DNA from: Marispirochaeta sp.
GTDB lineage: Bacteria; Spirochaetota; Spirochaetia; JC444; Marispirochaetaceae
DNA length: 64,000 nt
NCBI RefSeq assembly: GCF_963668165.1
Contig: NZ_OY764212.1
Span: 434,001 to 498,000, forward strand
Direction: 5' to 3'
Shown: positions 40,633-49,091 of the stretch, in pieces
Layout of the letters: each line of letters starts with the position of its first letter
Position numbering within the stretch: the stretch's first letter is position 1
The notes under the pieces: model-generated
The model's input: only the letters and a program-made list of their open reading frames with translations
What the model was told of the DNA's origin: nothing
The model's database searches: none
Position numbers and translations under genes: made by a program

Positions 40633-40726
40633 AACATCGGGCTGTTAATAGTAGCATCCAGTGAATGGTATTTTTTGTTTTTTCTTTCTGCATATTTGAT
40701 TCGGCATCAATTAACAGGGGATTACA

Positions 40727-41269
40727 TTGAGAGATATCGAAGGATTCGAGGCCGCAGTAAAAAAGCTTGGTAAACAGTGGCCAGAAATTGAAAAGCACTT
40801 CAACGAAGAAAATGAACGATATAAACAACTATTTTCCCAAGATCATGACCGAGTTGGGAGAATCCTGAAATGTCATTTGTTAGTAGAACACTATTTAGAT
40901 AAATTCATCGCTCATGAGAAGAAGATTGATAACCTCCAGAGTGTTCGCCTATCTTTCTACCAGAAAGCTCAATTAATTCCTACTGAAGGTGTATCAGCAT
41001 CGGTTGTTCGACCTGGGATTCTTGAGCTAAATACAATACGCAATAAGTTCAGCCATAATCTATACGCGACAATCGAAACAAGGGATATTCAAGCAATGAG
41101 ACAATTGCTTGAAGTTGCCAGACTTAACATCATTTGGGAAAACCCTGTTCGTCAGATTGAAGCCTTTACAACAGTTACCTGTACTTGGCTACTTATCACT
41201 CCTCCAGAATTGGAAGAAGTTTTTAAACAAGCATTTGAAAAGGTTATAGTGAGGTCAGAAGAATACTAA
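40727..41269 (+). CDS. HEPN-like domain protein
   Basis: 180 residues, all helical, with an R-x4-H motif in LNTIRNKFSHNL (R105-H110), the RNase motif of HEPN proteins, and an upstream KCHLLVEHYLDKFI helix as in the DUF4145/HEPN group. HEPN proteins are common toxins and defence RNases. TTG start after a GGGGA site. No antitoxin partner (MNT or similar) is adjacent. It follows the cassette array and may be its next cassette, but no attC is seen after it. Confidence 0.65.
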   Translation: MRDIEGFEAAVKKLGKQWPEIEKHFNEENERYKQLFSQDHDRVGRILKCHLLVEHYLDKFIAHEKKIDNLQSVRLSFYQKAQLIPTEGVSASVVRPGILELNTIRNKFSHNLYATIETRDIQAMRQLLEVARLNIIWENPVRQIEAFTTVTCTWLLITPPELEEVFKQAFEKVIVRSEEY

Positions 41270-41446
41270 CTTCGGTTTTCCAAAACATAGCCACATCACA
41301 TTTTCTTCCCTAATTGAAGAGTTCTTCTTTATAATGTATATTAGATTATATCACGATAAGAGATTAGGGCAGCATTACGCGTTGCGGAGCAGAGTCCTGG
41401 TTTTAACCGCTTTAATTTGATTGACAAATTACAAGGAGGTTTGACC

Positions 41447-41593
41447 ATGGTAAAACAGATGCTTTTAAATCCCGGAAGATATACTCTTTCCGCCCTGGTA
41501 ACTATAGGATGGATATCCTTCTTTGGTGCATTCATTGTTGATACACCCTTTGCCGTAATCTTGTTCCAAACACTGGCCAGGGTTCTGCCCTAA
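41447..41593 (+). CDS. 48-residue membrane peptide
   Basis: An AAGGAGG site lies seven bases before an ATG opening a 48-codon frame: MVKQMLLNPGRYTLSALVTI, then a hydrophobic stretch through GWISFFGAF and a short AVILFQTLARVLP tail. One or two membrane helices are predicted. The strong ribosome site and normal codon use argue for a real gene. It sits 55 bases ahead of vsr on the same strand. Family unknown; could be a holin-like or toxin-like peptide, but nothing proves this. Confidence 0.6.
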   Translation: MVKQMLLNPGRYTLSALVTIGWISFFGAFIVDTPFAVILFQTLARVLP

Positions 41594-41647
41594 TCTCTTG
41601 TTTTTGAACCTTTTTGCTATTTTTGAGTGTTATGAAGTTGGTTTAAG

Positions 41648-42091
41648 ATGACTGATCGTTTTTCTCCTCAGAAGAGAAGTGAGATAATGTCTCGAATCAG
41701 TGGAAAAGACACGAAGAATGAGATCCTCGTCAGGTCCTTTCTCTTCAGGCATGGTTACCGGTTTAGAAAACACAAGTCTGAGTTACCGGGTACCCCAGAC
41801 ATTTATCTATCAAAGTATAAGATTGCGATCTTTGTTAACGGTTGCTTTTGGCATGGTCATTCTTGTAAACGTGGACAATCTCGTCCTAAGACAAATGCGG
41901 AAAAGTGGAGACTTAAGATTGAAAAGAATGTAATACGTGATCGGAAAACAAAATCGATGCTAATAAGCCTTGGTATTCATGTAATAGAGATATGGGAATG
42001 CGAACTATCTTCACAGAAGAAGCGAGACCAACGCCTGGGGCTTCTTCTGGAAGAAATTAATAACAGTGTAAATCCTCTTCGAAACGGATAA
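41648..42091 (+). CDS. vsr: Very-short-patch mismatch endonuclease Vsr
   Basis: 147 residues with the Vsr signature: RSEIMSRISGKDTKNE, PGTPDIYLSKYKIAIFVNGCFWHGHSC and a terminal segment of HVIEIWECEL. Vsr nicks 5' of T in T:G mismatches that arise when 5-methylcytosine deaminates, starting repair. It converges with the cytosine methyltransferase gene (13-base gap), which supplies the matching mutagenic modification. Confidence 0.93.
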   Translation: MTDRFSPQKRSEIMSRISGKDTKNEILVRSFLFRHGYRFRKHKSELPGTPDIYLSKYKIAIFVNGCFWHGHSCKRGQSRPKTNAEKWRLKIEKNVIRDRKTKSMLISLGIHVIEIWECELSSQKKRDQRLGLLLEEINNSVNPLRNG

Positions 42092-42104
42092 CTTACTGAG
42101 GAGT

Positions 42105-43262
42105 TTATACAACAGCTTCCCCCAGAATTTCATCCTCATTAGACGCAAAGTTAAAAATCGCATAAACCGTCTGCGCTACAGCTGCAGCAAGTTGGGGTGG
42201 AACGGCATTTCCGATCTGTTTTGCGATCTCTATTTTCGAACCGATGAACTTAAAATCATCAGGGAAACTTTGAATTCTTGCAGCTTCTCTATGAGTAATA
42301 GGGCGATGTTGACTCGGGTGGAGATACCTTCCCTTCTCCGGCTTAAAGAATTCTGTCCTTATTGTGACGGAAGGACGATCCCACCAGAGCCGTCCGAACA
42401 AATCGGTACCTCCTTTCGTTTTTCTTATCCAACATTCAGGTGTTAATTCCGGAGCCCTCTCTAACAGATCAAATCTATTCATTCCTTCTTTTGGAATAGC
42501 ACGATATCGTTTCATACTCAGTTCTGTCGGATTTCTACCAAAATGAAGGTCTAAAGGATGAGAAATATGTCGTATTTCCGTTCCTGCCGGCTCCGGTAAG
42601 TCCTCGATAGCATGACGAACTGTTCGCCAAGGTTGAGGGTTCTTGATGTATAGATGCCTCTCTGATTCTGCAATAGGTCGTTCAGGATTAAAATGTGTCC
42701 GCTTCGGCGGGAAAAATTCTTTCGGATCAACATGCCTCGATCCAACGATAAAAGCTCTACGCCGCAATTGTGGTACACCATAATCAGCAGCTGATAAAAT
42801 TTCTTTAGTTACCTTAAAACCATTGTCTTCTGCATAAGAAATGATTGCCTTTCCTTCGGGTGTACTCAAAATCTGTGGTACATTTTCCATCAGGAAAATA
42901 GAAGCTCCTGATAATTCTACAATCTTCATAAATGAAGTCCAAAGATGCTTCCGCGGGTCATCAGATTTGTTCTTATTTAACAAACTGAATCCTTGACAAG
43001 GCGGACCTCCTATAACAATATCAGCTTGAGGAATAATATCCACATCTTCTTCAAGGATTGTTACAATATCCCCATCGACAACTTCACAATCGAAATTACG
43101 ACGGTAAGTATCAGCAGCATCTTTATTATAATCATTTGCCCAAACAAACTTGAACGGACATCTCGAAAGACGCTCAAAACCAATAGAAAGACCTCCGGCG
43201 CCAGCGAAGAGATCAATTACTCTAGCCGCAATTGCGTCATTCATTTTCTCCAAGGATCTCAT
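42105..43262 (-). CDS. DNA (cytosine-5-)-methyltransferase of a type II R-M system
   Basis: All core 5mC motifs: DLFAGAGGLSIGF (I), GGPPCQGFS with catalytic Cys89 (IV), FLMENVP (VI), QLRRRAFIVGSR (VIII) and the C-terminal HREAARIQSFPDDF and QIGNAVPPQLA (IX-X). The variable region lies between motifs VIII and IX; target sequence cannot be read from it. 385 aa. The ATG at 43262 overlaps the stop of the HNH gene (ATGA), implying coupling, though ATG 43244 is possible. Confidence 0.95.
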   Translation of the reverse strand: MRSLEKMNDAIAARVIDLFAGAGGLSIGFERLSRCPFKFVWANDYNKDAADTYRRNFDCEVVDGDIVTILEEDVDIIPQADIVIGGPPCQGFSLLNKNKSDDPRKHLWTSFMKIVELSGASIFLMENVPQILSTPEGKAIISYAEDNGFKVTKEILSAADYGVPQLRRRAFIVGSRHVDPKEFFPPKRTHFNPERPIAESERHLYIKNPQPWRTVRHAIEDLPEPAGTEIRHISHPLDLHFGRNPTELSMKRYRAIPKEGMNRFDLLERAPELTPECWIRKTKGGTDLFGRLWWDRPSVTIRTEFFKPEKGRYLHPSQHRPITHREAARIQSFPDDFKFIGSKIEIAKQIGNAVPPQLAAAVAQTVYAIFNFASNEDEILGEAVV

Positions 43263-44179
43263 CCCCTTTTATACTTATGAAGCTCATCATGACAAACATT
43301 GCAATATGTTATCAGATTTTCAACAGTTGATTCACCCCCATCAGCATGTTGAATGATGTGATGGAGTTCGAGAGTTATAGGATCTACTTTATCCCATTTA
43401 GAACTGTTCCATCCACATTTTTGACAGGTACATGAATCTCGCTGCAACACTGCTCTTCGAATCGAATCAGGAATCTTTCGATCAGGTTTCGGAGCTTGAT
43501 GAAGCATCTCAAGAACATATATACCAGTTGGTAAATCCGGTCTACCGTTCATCTTCGTAACGATCGGCCATCCTTCTTCGGTACGCAACTCTCTTACCCG
43601 TCTTGCCCATTCCGTTTTATCCCCAGAGACATAACGAAGCTCCTCACCAGTTATCTCTCGACCAACGTTATCTTTGAGGAATTCTAGAATTTTCTCCTTT
43701 ATCGAAACTTTTCGGCTTCTTATCTTTTTTGCTAATTGCCACCGATATGCAGCATCACGATCTTGTCGTTCATTTATTAGAATATAATCATGTACTTTCA
43801 TAGAGGAAAAATCTACCTCTTCAAGTTCAAGCTCACCGCTTTTAATCATCTCTTGTACAGTCTTTCCATTCAGAATGGCCCAGCCGGACTCTACTCTCAA
43901 CTCACGCACCCGCCTGGCCCATTCACTGATCCCAGCAATGACAGCAACTTCCTTATGGCTGATAACTGTCATAGGATATTTCAAGAAATACTGTAAGATT
44001 CTTTCCGGGGCTGAAACCTTCAAACCGTTTGGAATCAGCATCTTACCAATGTCTTTAAATTGCTTATCAATAGGCACCAACCGCAATACCTGATCTCTAA
44101 TATCACCATTATCTAAATATATCTGAAAGTTACTTAGTAATTCGATTACTCTACTTACTTTCTCACGTTTTGCATCCAT
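43259..44179 (-). CDS. HNH restriction endonuclease with duplicated helical domain
   Basis: 306 residues. C-terminal HNH nuclease: CQKCG, LELHHIIQHADGG and NLITYCNVCHDELH (zinc Cys252/255 and 293/296, catalytic His273/274). The N-terminal part has two copies of a winged-helix-like unit, both containing EWARRVRELR and then E-S/E-GW (residues 86-100 and 190-204), probably DNA recognition. Coupled by stop-start overlap to the 5mC methyltransferase, which marks it as the restriction subunit. The specificity is unknown. Confidence 0.85.
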   Translation of the reverse strand: MDAKREKVSRVIELLSNFQIYLDNGDIRDQVLRLVPIDKQFKDIGKMLIPNGLKVSAPERILQYFLKYPMTVISHKEVAVIAGISEWARRVRELRVESGWAILNGKTVQEMIKSGELELEEVDFSSMKVHDYILINERQDRDAAYRWQLAKKIRSRKVSIKEKILEFLKDNVGREITGEELRYVSGDKTEWARRVRELRTEEGWPIVTKMNGRPDLPTGIYVLEMLHQAPKPDRKIPDSIRRAVLQRDSCTCQKCGWNSSKWDKVDPITLELHHIIQHADGGESTVENLITYCNVCHDELHKYKRG

Positions 44180-44418
44180 GTTCTCACCTATAGTAACCCA
44201 ATATTATAACTGATTCACATCATACAACAGGATTTCTGTCTTATGAACCCAGAAGATGGTTGTTACTACATCATAGCTCACCTTAAGGTATACAAGTTAG
44301 ATGATTAATTTTACTAAACAAATAAATGTGCTATAATAATAGTATATTAGATTGTTTATCTGATAACCTACCATTCAAAGTTGTACAAAATTTAAGGTCA
44401 GGTGAAAAGGGAGTGAGT

Positions 44419-44556
44419 ATGTACAAAACAGGAGAGAAACCCGGAAAAGGCAGGTACTATTGCACTAACTGCGGGCAGGAAGTAATTCTTGATGACGACA
44501 CTGATACCTTGCCACCATGTCCAAAATGTCAAAATACAACGTATCGGAAAGGGTAA
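44419..44556 (+). CDS. Small zinc-ribbon protein, 45 residues
   Basis: MYKTGEKPGKGRYYCTNCGQ, then an acidic LDDD segment and CPKCQNTTYRKG; C15, C18, C34 and C37 form a rubredoxin-like zinc ribbon. AAGGGAG lies five bases before the ATG. Resembles widespread short zinc-ribbon proteins of unknown function. No partner gene is obvious. Confidence 0.7.
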   Translation: MYKTGEKPGKGRYYCTNCGQEVILDDDTDTLPPCPKCQNTTYRKG

Positions 44557-44572
44557 CAGTATTACTTTAATC

Positions 44573-44790
44573 TCAGGACGTCTTTAATAATCTCCAGGCA
44601 GAGATCGTTATACTCCACTCTCCACCTAACCATTTCCAGATTGTTCTCTGTCGAACCCCGACGATTTCTACAACCATGACATCTGTGAGGCTCTTTGTTC
44701 TGAGAAGGTCCCTCAATCCCTCTGGTGGCGGTAAGTCATCCTTAGATAGAACTTGAACAGCTTCTCCGGAAGGAAAAGTATCTATATATT
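44573..44790 (-). pseudogene. Remnant of a small minus-strand gene
   Basis: Reading minus from about 44790 to a TGA at 44573 gives a sensible frame of roughly 65 codons, for example SGEAVQVLSKDDLPPPEGLR and VGVRQRTIWKWL, with the look of a helix-turn-helix DNA-binding protein. There is no start codon after the preceding in-frame stop, except an internal ATG (MVVEIVG), so it is either a 5' truncated relic or a very short gene. Confidence 0.4.
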
Positions 44791-44899
44791 AGTAAGATGA
44801 GAACAAAAAAATTGCCTCACCGTTATTTTACGCTTATAATAATGAAACCTTCATGTAAGAAAACGGCGTAGCCGTATTTTATATTGAAGGAGGCCAACT

Positions 44900-45178
44900 A
44901 TGGCAAAATCAAAGGCAAGTAAGCTACAGAGCTTAATTGCGCAGATCGAAAACCTTTTTAAGTCATTTGAAGATGGGTTTTCTGACAAAGATCTTGAGGT
45001 GAGAGAGAAATCTCTTGGGATTCTCAAGAAACAGGTCGGTAAAGTCCAAGCAAAGGCTGATAAAGGGTTCAAAGCCCAGCGGGAAAGTTCTTCCGTTGAT
45101 ATCTTTGACGGTCGGAGTTCTGATCAGGTCGGTGATATGGACCTCTGGGATTCTATCCAGATGGGTAAAATGGGTTAA
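44900..45178 (+). CDS. Small helical hypothetical protein
   Basis: 92 residues; a predicted coiled coil (SLIAQIENLFKSFEDGF, then EKSLGILKKQVGKVQAKADK) and a polar C-terminus. AAGGAGG six bases before the ATG is a strong ribosome site. A terminator follows about 90 bases later. No family recognised. Confidence 0.65.
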   Translation: MAKSKASKLQSLIAQIENLFKSFEDGFSDKDLEVREKSLGILKKQVGKVQAKADKGFKAQRESSSVDIFDGRSSDQVGDMDLWDSIQMGKMG

Positions 45179-45264
45179 CCACCATACCTGATTAAGTGAT
45201 AGCCATTGGAGAGGATTCTCGCGTCAGATGGCTTCATTTTGTTATTGAACGGCCTCCAGTATTA

Positions 45265-45291
45265 AGAAGCGCTTCGGCGCTTCTTTTTTAT
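45265..45291 (+). terminator. Rho-independent terminator
   Basis: Perfect 8-bp stem AGAAGCGC/GCGCTTCT with a TTCG loop, then a T run. Confidence 0.9.
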
Positions 45292-45388
45292 TTCTTCTAA
45301 CTGCGCTTGTTGCCGCCATTTCATAGTTGAGAATCAAGTCAGAAAGTTCCCGCCAGCGACGGCTAGGTGAATATAGTCACGATACAAA

Positions 45389-45934
45389 TCATAGAATAAT
45401 CTCATCTAATTCTTTTCTTATGTTGTATTTTCGCTCTTTATGGCTGTACCCAATAGCTATAGCTGCAATAACCTCATGTTTATTATCTGCATACATTCTC
45501 TCGATTTTTTCTTTAACATGATAAATATCATTTATCCATAGCGTTGAGATCCCTCTTTCGGTTAGTAATAAGAGAAAACACTGAATAAAAGCCCCTATAG
45601 ATTGTGTATCCATCAGCATTGTGTTTTTTGAGTAGCTATCCTCACTATATGAATATGGATTAAACACGAGAATAAGTTTATCACTCTGAGATATTGCTTG
45701 AAGTGAAATACCTAAAGAACCTGGCAGCTTTTCATTTTTGTATTTATTTTGTATCAGACTTATGAATCCTTCTTTATCTGTCTTTTCAATAATCTTCAGC
45801 CTCCATGGTTGGCGATTTTTCCCTGATGGAGCGAACCGAGCTATATCAAGCAACTCATAGATTTCATCTATGCTTACCTCTTGGTTGTCGAATATCCTAA
45901 CGCTTTTTCTTTGTCTGATGATCTTCTCAATCAA
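45389..45934 (-). CDS. Nitroreductase-family protein
   Basis: 181 residues of the FMN-dependent nitroreductase fold: KSVRIFDNQEVSIDEIYELL, the FMN-site ARFAPSGKNRQPWRL and a C-terminal AIAIGYSHKERK. Reduces nitro compounds, quinones or flavins with NAD(P)H; substrate unknown. AT-rich like the rest of the accessory block. Confidence 0.85.
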   Translation of the reverse strand: MIEKIIRQRKSVRIFDNQEVSIDEIYELLDIARFAPSGKNRQPWRLKIIEKTDKEGFISLIQNKYKNEKLPGSLGISLQAISQSDKLILVFNPYSYSEDSYSKNTMLMDTQSIGAFIQCFLLLLTERGISTLWINDIYHVKEKIERMYADNKHEVIAAIAIGYSHKERKYNIRKELDEIIL

Positions 45935-46424
45935 GTCTTTCTCCCAATCTGATTACTATTTACCTTCTACAATATATTGACCTACAGGAGAAAGAAAAGG
46001 ATAAACGCCATTCAAAATTATAGCGTCTTCACGAGGGAATTTATACGTGTACCCATTCTAAACGGGTACACGTATCCATATCTTTTCTTATTTCCCTACA
46101 CTGTCAGCAAATACAAGTGCGGTTCAAATCTGACTTCTGGCTCGTCAACGCCTCCCTTCGGGGAGGCTTTTTTGCATAGTAAAGAATTATTCAGGATTCC
46201 CACTGGCTATGGATTTGCCCGGTGCTCGGTAAAACAGGCTGGGTATATCGGTATCAGATTCCTCAGCTCCACTTTAGCTAAAAACAAAATGATTACCGTG
46301 ACGCTTGTATGAACATGCTATTCATTCTGGACTCAGCCTTTCTACAGCGGATTATCGCGTTTTAGAAAAAATTCTATACAGGTGAGCTATAGTTCGGTAG
46401 AATCATACAGGACTGCGAAAGAAA
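45935..46424. other. 490-bp gap with a tRNA T-arm-like relic
   Basis: I see no real gene. At 46120-46145 AGTGCGGTTCAAATCTGACT resembles the 3' third of a tRNA (T-loop GGTTCAAATC) followed closely by a terminator, but no matching 5' half was found. It could be an old integration-site scar. The remainder is AT-rich and without features I can support. Confidence 0.35.
46150..46175 (+). terminator. Rho-independent terminator
   Basis: GCCTCCC/GGGAGGC stem with TTCG loop and six T. Confidence 0.85.
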
Positions 46425-46658
46425 ATGAGCAAAAGGTGTCAAGGTATGTTCATGCCGGAGGAGAGAACTGCTACGAGTATGAAAGAACGGATTGGTGAAT
46501 ACTTTATCGGGATTCAGATGTTGTCCCTTGAACACATAGAGAAGATCATGGAGTACCAGAGTGATAATCCCGGGCTTAAGTTTGGGGAGATTGCAATTAA
46601 ACTGGGGTATCTGGATCAACGGGATGTTGATGAGTATCTCGATATGGATAAAGAATAA
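46425..46658 (+). CDS. Small MshEN/GspE N-terminal-like protein
   Basis: 77 residues; the main part (IGEYFIGIQMLSLEHIEKIM, then KFGEIAIKLGYLDQRDVDEYL) resembles the MshEN helical module at the N-terminus of type II/IV pilus ATPases, here as a stand-alone protein. Some MshEN domains bind cyclic di-GMP. An internal ATG at 46452 is an alternative start. It is followed 15 bases later by the hydrolase gene. Confidence 0.6.
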   Translation: MSKRCQGMFMPEERTATSMKERIGEYFIGIQMLSLEHIEKIMEYQSDNPGLKFGEIAIKLGYLDQRDVDEYLDMDKE

Positions 46659-46673
46659 TTAAGGAAACGAATA

Positions 46674-47471
46674 ATGTTTTTTCATTCAAAATACGGAAAG
46701 ATTTATTATCAGGCTGAAGGAAACGGTTTTCCGATCGTCATGATTCATGGAACGCCATTTTCTTCCCGCGTCTGGGATTATATTAAGAATTCACTTTCAA
46801 AAAAATATAAAATATATACCTATGATTTACTTGGTTATGGAGAATCGGAAAAAGCACGTAATGTTTCCTTAGGTGTCCAGAATGAAATTCTTTCCGAATT
46901 ATTAGACTTCTGGAAAATAGATAAACCGAACGCTGTTGCCCATGATTTTGGCGGAGCAACCCTTCTCAGGAATATAATCCTCAATACCCGTGATTATAAC
47001 AAGATAATACTTATTGATGTTGTGGCACTTTCTCCCTGGGGATCTCCGTTTGTACAACATGTTAAAAATCATGAAGAAGTATTCAACAAAATCCCGGACT
47101 ACATTCATAAAGCCATAGTCACAGCCTACATAAAAGATGCAATCTTTTCTAATGTCGCTGATAAGGATATTGAATATCTTATACATCCATGGCTTGGAGA
47201 ATCAGGAAAGAAAGCTTTTTATAGACAAATTGCTCAGATGGATGAGAAATATACACGGGAAATAGAACAGGAATATTCTAAGATCAAGATTCCGACAAAG
47301 ATACTGTGGGGAGAAAATGATAACTGGATTCCGATTGACAGAGGCAGGGAATTGCATAAAATCATTGAAGAGTCTGAATTTGTTGGAATTCCGAATTGTA
47401 ATCATCTTGTTCAGATGGATAGTCCCAACACTATTATTCATGAAATCAATGATTTTTTTCAAGAAAGATGA
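46674..47471 (+). CDS. Alpha/beta hydrolase with Asp nucleophile (haloalkane-dehalogenase-like)
   Basis: 265 residues. Oxyanion HGTPFSS, nucleophile elbow AVAHDFGGATLL with Asp in place of Ser, as in haloalkane dehalogenases and epoxide hydrolases, acid GENDNWIP and terminal His in NCNHLVQMD. The exact substrate cannot be told. AAGGAAACG lies before the ATG. AT-rich, in the accessory block. Confidence 0.85.
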   Translation: MFFHSKYGKIYYQAEGNGFPIVMIHGTPFSSRVWDYIKNSLSKKYKIYTYDLLGYGESEKARNVSLGVQNEILSELLDFWKIDKPNAVAHDFGGATLLRNIILNTRDYNKIILIDVVALSPWGSPFVQHVKNHEEVFNKIPDYIHKAIVTAYIKDAIFSNVADKDIEYLIHPWLGESGKKAFYRQIAQMDEKYTREIEQEYSKIKIPTKILWGENDNWIPIDRGRELHKIIEESEFVGIPNCNHLVQMDSPNTIIHEINDFFQER

Positions 47472-47579
47472 TAACGGAACAATCTGATCAGTAATTGCGT
47501 ATCAGTCTCAACGCCTTCTGCGACTGCTTCCATTATCCTTTGGCTATCTGGTATCATCCCCGGTGTCCACATTTATCTA

Positions 47580-48914
47580 TCAGAAAACAAGCTTTATAAT
47601 GTTTTCGGCTTCATCGACTATTGAAATGTTCCCATGTAATTGCTTGAGTAGCGCAGCTAAAACCTCTTTCTCGGTTTTTCTGGTTTCACTGTTCTTCAAT
47701 TTTGCGAAGAAACCGCTTTTTTCCACAGCAATCAGAATCTCGGACTTACCATCCGCTATGCTCATATCAATGGAAATCGCCGGCTTAATTACTTCATCAC
47801 GGTGTATTAAAAAAATAGTTGCCATTATAAGCGTAAACAGCATACTGAACGGAACTGCGATATCGACATGGACATCCTTTCTCACTAGGTTTAGATGCAT
47901 GAGGATCGAACTGTAATAGTACTTTTCAGATAAGTCATGAGTTATCTTGCTCATACACGTTTCCAGATTCACAGTCTGCTGCCGAAAATTCTTAAAAAAC
48001 TCACAATTCAGGAAAGCCATCGTATGAATAAAATCATCAACCTTATCCAGACCTTCCGATTTGCTGATTTCGCCATTCCTCAAATAGAGATTAATAAATG
48101 AATGGATTGTTGTGAGATTATTATTGATGCGATCATGCAGTTCAGCAAAAAGGTATTCATTCCGTTTCTTAAGGAGTTCAATGGTAATTTCTTTCTTTTT
48201 GGTATCTGTAATGTCCTGTAAGAATTTGAGACTCCCGGATAGATTTCCTTCCCTGTTTAAATATGGTGTTTCGGCGACGGCTATCTGTCTAATCCCATGC
48301 TCCGGATGATCGTATTCGAGCAGGTACTCTGTAACCAAACCAAGTCCATTCTCATCCACTCCGCAACCTTCACCATAGGGGATACTTGTCTTAAAAATAT
48401 CGAGAAAAATGAACCCGAGATTATTGACCGAAAGATTCAACATTGCCGAGGCAGAACGATTCATGAAGATGACTGTTCCATTTGTATCGACAATGACCAT
48501 CCCCTCTTTTATATTGTCCACAACCTTCTGGTACTTTTCCTTCGACTTTTCCACTTCCTGAAAGGCTTTCTTGTTCTGGAGATACGCATCCTTAAGCGCT
48601 CCCACGAGATACGACATGCCCGTGTTGATAATAATCCCGACTCCATACAACACATAGGTGTTCAATGTAAGTATCACATGCTGTTGTTCAAAATGAGTAA
48701 TGAGAACAATCAGCACCGATACAAGACCGACTGCAATCCCCGCATAGTAATGGACGAGAGAAAAAAGTACGGTTGGTGCCGCGATAAAAATTATGTGCTG
48801 AACATCAACTTCGGGGGTCCTGACAATCGCTGCTGAACTCAACAGGTATAATACTACCAGACTGATTGAAATCCGTATTTTATGCCTGTCAATTATCTCT
48901 ATTATCTTAAACAT
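47580..48914 (-). CDS. PAS-containing membrane sensor with degenerate kinase region
   Basis: 444 residues from the ATG at 48914 (GAGG seven bases upstream). Five or so N-terminal membrane helices, a coiled coil, a PAS domain (VVDNIKEGMVIVDTNGTVIFMNRSA), then a HisKA_2-like helix with ELHDRINNNLTTIHSFINL, where the phosphoacceptor His is kept. The ATPase part lacks recognisable N and G boxes and ends IVDEAENIIKLVF. It may be a pseudo-kinase or bind a divergent partner. No response regulator is adjacent. Confidence 0.7.
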   Translation of the reverse strand: MFKIIEIIDRHKIRISISLVVLYLLSSAAIVRTPEVDVQHIIFIAAPTVLFSLVHYYAGIAVGLVSVLIVLITHFEQQHVILTLNTYVLYGVGIIINTGMSYLVGALKDAYLQNKKAFQEVEKSKEKYQKVVDNIKEGMVIVDTNGTVIFMNRSASAMLNLSVNNLGFIFLDIFKTSIPYGEGCGVDENGLGLVTEYLLEYDHPEHGIRQIAVAETPYLNREGNLSGSLKFLQDITDTKKKEITIELLKKRNEYLFAELHDRINNNLTTIHSFINLYLRNGEISKSEGLDKVDDFIHTMAFLNCEFFKNFRQQTVNLETCMSKITHDLSEKYYYSSILMHLNLVRKDVHVDIAVPFSMLFTLIMATIFLIHRDEVIKPAISIDMSIADGKSEILIAVEKSGFFAKLKNSETRKTEKEVLAALLKQLHGNISIVDEAENIIKLVF

Positions 48915-49091
48915 TATTAACCTCATTTGAATTTGTGATATTCTATACAGATTATTAATGATGTCAATTGTATTTTTCATTGGTTGAACGAATAATACAT
49001 TGGGATTTTCCCGCATTGAAAGTAAGCAGCGTAATCAACAGTCTAAACTGTATCAGGTTTTAGATGTTCCTATGACTTATTTACTGTTCAT

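Noticed and set aside
40528-40773. 81-codon plus-strand frame
   Set aside because: Lies over the attC-like site C and overlaps the HEPN gene; no ribosome site.
41331-41336. TATAAT box upstream of the small membrane peptide
   Set aside because: No -35-like sequence at 16-18 bases and the leader would exceed 100 bases; not supportable as a promoter.
45977-46312. 111-codon plus-strand frame
   Set aside because: Runs through a strong terminator hairpin and a tRNA-like relic; composition is not protein-like.
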